This document shows, piece after piece, positions 25,401-30,849 of a stretch of DNA of 30,849 nucleotides. The stretch spans positions 1 through 30,849 of the forward strand of contig CAYOKA010000011.1 of NCBI GenBank assembly GCA_964404395.1, given 5' to 3'. The notes under the pieces were generated by a model, which was not told where the DNA came from, did no database searches, and saw only the letters and a program-made list of their open reading frames with translations. The position numbers were made by a program, and so were the translations under genes. The first letter of the stretch is position 1. Every line of letters starts with the position of its first letter. Origin of the DNA: JAAYBT01 sp964404395 (GTDB taxonomy: Bacteria > Bacillota > Clostridia > Acetivibrionales > DTU013).

Positions 25401-27363
25401 TACCCTCCTTATCCTTCTTCGCCGTAAGCAATAAGCTGAAATCAAAGTCAAGACTTGCAAGCAATGTATCCTTTATTTGCTCGAACATCAAGCCCGTATT
25501 TTTCTCCTTTTTATTGTCCTTATCATTACTTCTTTTGTTTCCGCCCTTTTGGCTGTCATCCCGGCTGTCATTATCCTGCAAATCAGGCTGCTCCTCAACC
25601 GGGATAATCTTACTGTCCTCCATTACATCACCGGTGTCTGCTTCTCCCTCATCAATCATTTGTATGATCTCACCGGCCTGCATCTTGCTTCTTAGCTTGT
25701 CCTTTGGATAGACTGCTTCAGTCAGCCTGTTCAAAGCATCATAGCTGTATGTAGTCTGTGCACCGTCCTCTTCTATCTGCCCTATAATATTTCCTGAGGT
25801 ATCGTATTGATATCTAAAGGATGAAAGGGTCTTATTGCCTTTTAAGTTGCTTATTGAGGCAAGCTGCCCGTCCTCATCATATTCTCTTGCAATTTTATTC
25901 CCGTTTGCAAGGCTTCTACTTATTTCACGCCCTGCTGCGTCGTATTCAAACCCCGTAACATTGCCATCAGGGTCTGTCAGACTTGCCACACTGCTGCGGC
26001 CATCATAGGTGTATCTTGTTACTCTGTCCTCGCTGTTGACGATCTTCGCCATGTTGCCCGTCGCATCGTATTCGAAGGTCAAGCCCTTGCCAAGCTCGCT
26101 GTTATTCTGGCTTATAAGTCTGCCCAGGAGATCATAGGAAAAATTATCACGCGAATCGGGCGATTCCATTTTTGTCAGGTTGCCCATGATGTCATACTGG
26201 TAGCTGATAGAGTCCCCGCCATAATTGATGGTCGATGGCAAGCCTTCTGCGTTATACGTATACCTGCTGACAAGCCCATCGGGAGATTCTGCCTCGGAAA
26301 GCTGTCCGGCGGCGTCATATTTATAGATGCCAGCGCTGCCAAGGGGATTTGTTTCCTCCAGAATCTGTCCGTTCAGGTTGTATTTCCATCTACTTGTGTT
26401 GTTATTCGCATCGGTCATGGAGGTCATATTGCCAACCTGGTCGTAGCCATAGCCTGTCTGATAACCCATCGCATCTGTTACATTTACCAGCCTGTTCAAC
26501 GGATCATATTCATATTTCGTGCTGCTTCCCAAGGAATCCGTCGTTTCGGTCAGATTGCCGACGCTGTCATACTGATAGGCGTATTTTATGCCCGACGGTT
26601 TGGTAACAGATATCAGTCTGTCAAGCAGATCGTACTCATAGCCATATACATTGCCCAATTGATCGGTTTGCGTTATAACATTTCCAACCTCGTCATATTC
26701 AACTGTCGTTTGATATCCCTCTTCATCAGTTGTTTTTACGACCCTGTTCAATGCATCATACGAGTATGATACACAGAAGCCTCTGGGATCTGTCTGCTTC
26801 AGTACATTGCCTTCATTGTCATAGAGGTAGCTGTATATAGAATCGTAAGAATCGGCTATAGCAGTAACCAAGGATAACTCATTATATTCAAATTTCCATA
26901 CCGCGCCATTTGCATCCGTTCTTTCAACCATATTACCGGCGGCATCATACTCATATCTGGTTTCAGCCTCTCCGGGTGTGGTTTCGGAAAGTATGTTTCC
27001 TACGCTGTCATATTCGGCCAGTTCAGTCCTTCCAAGGGGATCTGCTGCCATTATTACTCTGCCGAGCGGATCGTAGGTATAGCTCCAGCATCCGCCCTCT
27101 TTTCCAATCTGCTTAGTCAGGTTGCCCAGTTCATCGTATACGTTTCTGATCTTTCCGCCCTTTGGATCAGTAACTGCTATCACACGATTCAAAGCATCAT
27201 ATTCATAAATTGTAGCATTGCTTAAAGCATCCGTGGATTTTATCAGATTCCCGGTCAGATCGTATTCATAGCTGTATGTATTCCCGTTTTTATCTGTTTG
27301 ACCGGTGACATTACTCATGCTGTCATAGATTATATATTCGGTATTTCCCTCCGGATCGGTCAT
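22450..27363 (-). CDS. Rhs/WapA-type toxin, C-terminal part (YD repeats, core, linker, Ntox33-like tip)
   Basis: 1637 residues from the first ATG after a frameshift; no ribosome site is present there, so this is the 3' part of a broken gene. Approximate layout: YD repeats 1-560; two Gly/Asn-rich low-complexity blocks near 650-710 and 885-940 with further YD repeats between them; RHS core about 960-1127 (YTGHEYDEKSGLINMNARWY to NMWDPTG); linker 1166-1365 with a PG_binding_1 domain near 1290-1350; duplicated DYNGNGIPDQYD EF-hand-like loops near 1390 and 1430; hydrophobic Gly/Ala-rich segment 1500-1560; tip about 1575-1637. The tip (YLKRNDIDPHTIKKETLG, then DTFVDKNGDIWLRKKG) resembles Ntox33 toxins. 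DUF4279 follows. Confidence 0.9.
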   Translation of the reverse strand: MTDPEGNTEYIIYDSMSNVTGQTDKNGNTYSYEYDLTGNLIKSTDALSNATIYEYDALNRVIAVTDPKGGKIRNVYDELGNLTKQIGKEGGCWSYTYDPLGRVIMAADPLGRTELAEYDSVGNILSETTPGEAETRYEYDAAGNMVERTDANGAVWKFEYNELSLVTAIADSYDSIYSYLYDNEGNVLKQTDPRGFCVSYSYDALNRVVKTTDEEGYQTTVEYDEVGNVITQTDQLGNVYGYEYDLLDRLISVTKPSGIKYAYQYDSVGNLTETTDSLGSSTKYEYDPLNRLVNVTDAMGYQTGYGYDQVGNMTSMTDANNNTSRWKYNLNGQILEETNPLGSAGIYKYDAAGQLSEAESPDGLVSRYTYNAEGLPSTINYGGDSISYQYDIMGNLTKMESPDSRDNFSYDLLGRLISQNNSELGKGLTFEYDATGNMAKIVNSEDRVTRYTYDGRSSVASLTDPDGNVTGFEYDAAGREISRSLANGNKIAREYDEDGQLASISNLKGNKTLSSFRYQYDTSGNIIGQIEEDGAQTTYSYDALNRLTEAVYPKDKLRSKMQAGEIIQMIDEGEADTGDVMEDSKIIPVEEQPDLQDNDSRDDSQKGGNKRSNDKDNKKEKNTGLMFEQIKDTLLASLDFDFSLLLTAKKDKEGKGNSGNNGNDNNGNSGNNGNNGNNGNGNNGNSGNNGNNGNNGNGNNKDKSNNGKGNGKGQRLEEEPLLEEELQQELYPAISQIIWPEIIDKKPQYLINPQRRVTYTYDTVGNRISMENDEGKTEYAYNAANQLVQAGDTSYEYDLRGNLLTETNDKGVKSYTYDGLNLLEEVMYSDGTYVRYGHDGLGRMVYREDANYDLNEIRKLKQSMGENSGGQPAGGDLRDGTGTPPTNGNGNNGNNGNSGNGKENGNNGNGKGNGNSKSNSGNNGNGYGKYNNPGKGNKYGIYKHEPQEPQEIRFEPSDIERTRYLYLGQSDTLHKEYSPQGAPYAEYYQANGQVISQKMFGLHGRITPGKEETLKTNGGLMYYQYDGIRNVVGLTNRHGDEIEEYRYDAFGNIYTGITAPYNSVGYTGHEYDEKSGLINMNARWYNSNNGRFITQDTYLGDIYTPQSLNRYAYVMNNPVNMWDPTGHVPSWVGDSVHYNVISGTSYVDDVYYLQSSSSSTSDWNLINKITNLTEIIYKYKATKTKTWEYKHLDFNYTTTTDPETGETVYEYSSTTQSYVTYRDTEYHYTDVVVKASEIAQENEEYIRNLAGDPPGDNDPPMFTVSTMQVDDGRIELLNPNEIILRNTGKEPTASERLVAGAVQSELNSIFNTQLDVDGWYGEQSAGTVQDLQKELSLPATGVLDVQTFYQLQLAVESGAKYERSAAPVPTGAVVQRPTGNTGPNYAPSSVPGDYNGNGIPDQYDGYAAQRTSYTPPSSVRTNYAPSNVPGDYNGNGIPDQYDSYAQGTGKSSTSDNLYNILSGTRDFLTGVGMAGLNAPTFGVADIIIPNPSVNNEIAYQAGRVIGDLGITLATTGGTLAFGGLAFGTAPTIVGAIAFGAAAVACGAVAVTSFGRTLRDTVVLAETIKGAGKTPVNPKKVDANYLKRNDIDPHTIKKETLGKNAEISKYDTFVDKNGDIWLRKKGAKEFIPTYENIE
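23038..23220 (-). repeat. Tandem duplication encoding two EF-hand-like loops
   Basis: About 68 bases at 23038-23105 recur at 23152-23220, a 114-base (38-codon) period with few mismatches. Each unit encodes NYAPS-VPGDYNGNGIPDQYD. The D-x-N-x-N-x-x-x-x-x-D spacing resembles calcium-binding EF-hand, dockerin or thrombospondin type-3 loops. It lies between the PG-binding linker and the hydrophobic segment. Confidence 0.85.
23269..23864 (-). repeat. Linker repeat, copy inside the main rhs gene
   Basis: This is the reference copy of the linker that is duplicated at 18331-18926 (near identical, offset 4938) and, in part, at 21737-21980 (diverged). It encodes the region right after the RHS core through the PG-binding domain. 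Confidence 0.93.
24478..25677 (-). other. 400-codon Gly/Asn-rich insert within the RHS body
   Basis: This exactly 1200-base block is absent from the RHS scrap at 19439-19575. It begins and ends with Gly/Asn-rich low-complexity DNA (24546-24710 and 25228-25410, short GNNGNS/GNGNN repeats). Between these it encodes about four YD repeats and a charged, Lys/Asp-rich stretch. The plus-strand translations of the low-complexity blocks are Leu/Pro-rich shadows. Confidence 0.75.
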
Positions 27364-27406
27364 GCCGGTCGTTCTGCCTAAAAGGTCATAAGCGTATGAA
27401 GCTTTC

Positions 27407-29911
27407 CTATGCTGCTGTTCTGCCCAGAAGGTCGTAATCGTATGCTGTTTTGCCTCCTGCCGCGTCAGTTACCATTGTAATCCGGCTCAAGCTATCGTAG
27501 GCATACTCTGTAGCTGCCCCCAGATAATCAACGGACCTGATGAGCCTCCCCACATCATCATAGCTCATACATGTCTTTTGTCCAAGGACGTTCGTGGCTT
27601 CAACCATTCTGCCTTTCTCGTCAAAAGCATATGTCGCCCTGTTTCCATCAGGCCTGACAATTGCAGTAACCGCATCGAGGCTGTTGTATTCATAACCTGT
27701 TATCAGCCCCAGAGGATCAATTATTGCGGTTTGCCTTCCAAGATTGTCGTAGACATATTCAGTGATTTCACCGGTTTTGCCTGTGATTTCGGTAAGAAGA
27801 TTTTTGTCATTGAATTGGTAGGTGATTTTATTCCCCGCCGGATCGACATATTCCGTCTTGTTTTCAGCCGCGAAGTAATTCCAGCGGTGATTGTTTCCCA
27901 GCGGATCAGCAATCTGTGTCAGCCTGTCATATATATCAAATGTATATACCGTCCTGTTGCCCAATGCATCCGTTTCAGCAATCACTCTGCCTGCGGCGTC
28001 GTATTCATAGCTTGTAGCGTTCCCCGCAGGATCCATTACATCAATTACCCTGTCAAGCGCATCATACACGAACATGTAAATATTTCCGGCCGCGTCCTCC
28101 ATTTGATCCATACGTCCGAAAATATCATACCGGTATTTTGTCGTTTCTCCCAATGCGTTCGTAACCGATTCCATATAACCTGCATCGTTATATGTATATG
28201 TCTCTGAAGCTCCGTTCTGAAGTGTTTTTGAAATGACACTTCCGCTGTTGTCATAATTGTATGTGATTTCTGTTCCATCAGATGATGTTAGCTTTTCCAG
28301 TTGTCCTGCTGAATTATATGCGTAATTGTACCAGATCCCGTCAAAGCCTGACTCGTATACTGTTCTGCCCATTGCATCATACCTGTATACAGCCATTCTT
28401 CCGGCAGGATCGGTTACCCCGGTTATTCTGCCTTTTTCATCATACTGGTACGAAATGCTTCTCCCGGCGGCATCAGTTATGGTTTGAAGATTTCCTGCGT
28501 CATCATAGGCATAACTGAATGTACCATACTTATTGGCCACTTTTGTGATTCCGAATACTCCGTATTCATATTCTGTAACGCCGTTTATGCCTTCTTCTCT
28601 TATTAGGCGTCCCAGTGTATCATATTCATATCGGGTAATTTCTCCGCCCGGATTCACAACAGATCTCACTTTTCCGTTCAAATCATATTCATACTGCCGG
28701 CTTCTGCCCAACGTATCCGTAAAGCTGCTGATATAGCCGTCTTTATTGAACGCATATTTCGTTGCGTTCCCAAGAGGATCGATGACTGACGTGAGGCGTC
28801 CGGCTTTGTCATATTGATACTGATACTGATACTCCAGTCCCTCATCTTTGGTGGTTTTTATGACTCTTCCCATTGGGTCATACTCTGTACTGATGGTCAG
28901 CCCATCTGGTGTGATTTCTTCGACCTGCCTGTTTAAAATGTCATAGCTGTACTGCGTGGCTTGTCCTCCCGGTTTGGTCACCTTTGAAGCGTTTCCATAG
29001 CTATCATATTCAAAAAGAGTTATGGCTCCCGAGGGATCCTCTACAGAAGTGAGCAGCCCTTTTGAATCATATGTGAAGCCGAATTCACGCCCGTCTGCCT
29101 CTGTTCTTTTTGTAATCAGCCCCGAATCATTATATTCAAAGACCGTTACAACTTCTCCACTTTTGATTTTTGTGAGCTTGCCCCATACATTATGATACTC
29201 GTATTCGGATATGATTCCTTTTGCGTCTTTTTCATAAACAATGTTGTTATTTTCATCATAGTCGTATTCAATGACTCCCGTTACTCCTGACACTTTTGTT
29301 ACATTGCCTGCATTATCATGCTCGTAATTCGTTATGCTCTGCATTGGATCAGTCTGTTTTACAATACGCTCATCTTCAATCTCATACTTCCAGCTTCCGC
29401 CTGTGCCGTCCGTTTTTACGGCGCTGCCTGCGCTGAATGAAAACTCAAATATTTCATCGCCCGCATGGTTTAAAAGCGCCTTGACCTTACCGTTTTCATT
29501 GTATTGATATGATTTGGACTCGCCCGTTGCGTTGGTAATGTTTGTCAGCCTGTTGCCGGAGTCGTATCCATATTGAACTGAATTGCCGTCCGGAGTCGTC
29601 ACCCCGATCAGCCTGCCGGCTTCATCATAAGCATACGTGGTGCATTGTCCCATCGGATTCATAATAGAGGTAATATGTCCGTTTTCCCAGGTTATTGCAA
29701 CCTTTCTCCCTGCGGTGTCTGTGATCTCGACGGGCTGTCCTTCATTATTGTAGACATATTGTATACTATTGCCGAAGATATCCTCATATTTTATTATCTT
29801 GCCTTCGCGTTTATCCTGCCCTGTCCGCCATGGAGCCTGATAACCGTTGTATGTATACTTCTGTCCGGTTTTTGTCGTAACAACATATTCATATTGCCGG
29901 GTGTTTGACAG
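27407..29911 (-). pseudogene. Rhs protein, N-terminal fragment of YD repeats, 5' end lost
   Basis: The frame is open for about 834 codons from 29911 to a TAG at 27407, with no plausible start at its beginning. The first residues (NTRQYEYVV, then KYTYNGYQAPW) are already RHS body, so the secretion signal and N-terminal domains are missing. Dozens of YD repeats follow (YEYDxxGRxxxxTDPxGN, about 21 residues each). At the 3' end two YDLLGRT repeats lie only 46 bases apart instead of about 63, which puts the frame into a stop; the next frame continues as the 22450-27363 part. The 5' loss coincides with the left end of an IS1634-like element. No promoter is seen, so expression is doubtful. Confidence 0.9.
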
Positions 29912-29933
29912 TTACATAGGAATAAAAATCCTG

Positions 29934-29960
29934 TAAGCCTTAAGATAGGCTTATTTTTTT
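29934..29960 (+). terminator. Terminator guarding the IS transposase
   Basis: TAAGCCT and AGGCTTA (29934-29940, 29947-29953) form a perfect 7-bp stem with a 6-base loop, followed by seven T. It lies between the element's edge and the transposase promoter. It would stop transcription entering from the flank, a common IS safeguard against impinging transcription. Confidence 0.75.
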
Positions 29961-29981
29961 GTCAAATTTTAAAAATATATA

Positions 29982-30010
29982 TTGCGCAATGTGTCGCAAT
30001 GTGTTATAAT
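29982..30010 (+). promoter_or_regulatory. Transposase promoter
   Basis: TTGCGC (29982-29987), a 17-base spacer and a perfect TATAAT (30005-30010) lie 32 bases before the transposase ATG. The duplicated GCGCAATGTGTCGCAATGTG words (about 29984-30003) lie in the spacer and could bind a regulator. Confidence 0.75.
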
Positions 30011-30042
30011 ACAAGCATTATACGAATGACGAGGTGTGTGAA

Positions 30043-30849
30043 ATGAGGCTACAGACTTCCGAATCTAAAAATGCGACTTCCTTCTATGTAACAAAATCCG
30101 TTTACAGCAATGGTACTCGCAGTACCAAGATTGTAGAAAAGCTTGGAACCTATGCGGAGCTACAAATAAAATTAAACGGCAGAGATCCCTACGAATGGGC
30201 AAAGGAACATGTTAGAGAACTAAACCGCATTGAAAAAGAAGGCCGAGAGCCCGATGTCATTGCTAAGTATTCGCCTTATAAGCGAATTGAGAAGGATCAG
30301 CGTCGTTGCTTTAACGGCGGATATCTTTTCTTACAGCAGCTATATCACGAGCTAAAACTACATAGACTTTGCAAGGATATTACCAAAAAGTATAAATTCG
30401 AATTTGACTTAAATTCCATTCTCTCCAGACTCATTTATGGCAGGATATTATTCCCTTTATCAAAGCTTGCAACATATGAAGAATCCAAAAAATTTATTGA
30501 ACAGCCCAATTTTGATGTACACCAAATATACAGAGCGCTTGGTTATCTTGCGAAAGAGACTGATTTTATTCAAAGCTCTCTTTACGAGAACAGCCTAAAA
30601 ATATCAAAAAGGAATACCGGTATACTTTACTATGACTGCACCAACTATTACTTTGAAATTGAACAAGAGGATGGCAATAAGCAGTATGGACCCGGAAAAG
30701 ATCATAAACCCAACCCTATTGTCCAAATGGGGCTGTTCATGGACGGGGATGGTATCCCACTAGCTTTCAGCATCAACAGGGGCAACATGAATGAACAACT
30801 CACTCTAAAGCCTCTAGAGAAAAAGATATTATCTGATTTTGAGCTTTCG
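30043..30849 (+). CDS. IS1634-family (IS4-like DDE) transposase, 3'-truncated by the window
   Basis: 269 codons are open from ATG to the window edge without a stop; the full protein should be about 550 residues. The N-terminus (FYVTKSVYSNGTRSTKIVEKLG) is typical of IS1634-group transposases. The segment GILYYDCTNYYFEIE carries the first catalytic Asp of the DDE triad, and GLFMDGDGIPLAFSINRGN is the conserved stretch after it. GAGGTG lies 6 bases before the ATG. It is the only clear plus-strand gene in the window and points away from the interrupted rhs gene. Confidence 0.93.
   Translation, partial: MRLQTSESKNATSFYVTKSVYSNGTRSTKIVEKLGTYAELQIKLNGRDPYEWAKEHVRELNRIEKEGREPDVIAKYSPYKRIEKDQRRCFNGGYLFLQQLYHELKLHRLCKDITKKYKFEFDLNSILSRLIYGRILFPLSKLATYEESKKFIEQPNFDVHQIYRALGYLAKETDFIQSSLYENSLKISKRNTGILYYDCTNYYFEIEQEDGNKQYGPGKDHKPNPIVQMGLFMDGDGIPLAFSINRGNMNEQLTLKPLEKKILSDFELS

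Larger units (their letters stand above)
29908..30849 (+). mobile_element. IS1634-family insertion sequence, left part
   Basis: RHS coding homology stops near 29911, and from about there the DNA belongs to an IS: a small hairpin (AGGAATAAAAATCCT), a terminator, a promoter and the transposase gene. The exact terminal repeat cannot be defined because the right end lies outside the window. The position inside an rhs coding sequence indicates a gene interruption. Confidence 0.8.

Noticed and set aside
25228..25410. Regularly repeated DNA that could suggest a CRISPR or minisatellite array, with plus-strand Leu/Pro-rich frames
   Set aside because: The repeats are short, irregular codon repeats for Gly and Asn inside an open minus-strand RHS frame. 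There are no spacers, and the plus-strand frames are shadows.
27578..28207. 209-codon plus-strand open frame within the YD repeats
   Set aside because: It is antisense to a continuous RHS frame, made of repeated antisense words, with no ribosome site or family resemblance.
29954..29970. TTGACA on the minus strand at the IS end as an outward promoter for the rhs fragment
   Set aside because: The hexamer 17 bases further on is TAAGGC, a poor -10, and the sequence lies within a terminator hairpin. I do not call an outward promoter.

Overview
The window looks like a chromosomal segment of a low-to-mid GC Gram-positive bacterium, most likely a Clostridia-class Firmicute. Four things point there: a T-box leader in front of valS, lipoprotein sugar-binding and LplB/LplC-type sugar importers, strong AGGAGG ribosome sites and TTG/GTG starts, and an Rhs/WapA-type polymorphic toxin locus with wall-hydrolase tips. 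Almost every gene lies on the minus strand. The only clear plus-strand gene is an IS transposase at the right edge.

Region 1 (about 33-10900) is a sugar-utilisation cluster. Read in the direction of transcription it holds a ThuA-like protein, a Gfo/Idh/MocA oxidoreductase, a LacI regulator, then a GH51 alpha-L-arabinofuranosidase with two ABC permeases and a solute-binding lipoprotein. The last four form a tight operon behind a strong promoter with LacI-type palindromes, closed by an intrinsic terminator. No ATPase is encoded here, which is usual for this importer type. An MFS transporter follows the terminator. The set fits uptake and intracellular trimming of arabinose-containing oligosaccharides.

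Region 2 (about 11060-16580) is housekeeping: tRNA-His(GTG) with its own promoter and terminator, glutamine-dependent NAD+ synthetase, a patch of 39-bp REP-like palindromes, and valyl-tRNA synthetase under a valine T-box.

Region 3 (about 16620-29911) is the accessory and most interesting part: a decaying rhs locus. A long RHS/YD-repeat gene has lost its 5' end to an IS1634-like element and is split by an internal frameshift. It still carries a complete RHS core, a peptidoglycan-binding linker, a duplicated EF-hand-like stretch, a hydrophobic segment and a small Ntox33-like toxin tip, with a cytoplasmic DUF4279 protein as probable immunity. Downstream lie two displaced tips that reuse the same linker. 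One is a lysozyme/transglycosylase-like domain followed by a membrane-anchored protein, and the other is an M23 peptidase followed by a DUF5050 lipoprotein. A rearranged RHS-core scrap leading into a TPR gene and a linker scrap next to the valS promoter complete the array. The shared linker is a plausible recombination joint for swapping tips. The predicted immunity proteins sit on the side of the membrane where each toxin should act.

Region 4 (about 29908-30849) is the left end of an IS1634-family element. It has a guarding terminator, a promoter and 269 codons of transposase running off the window.
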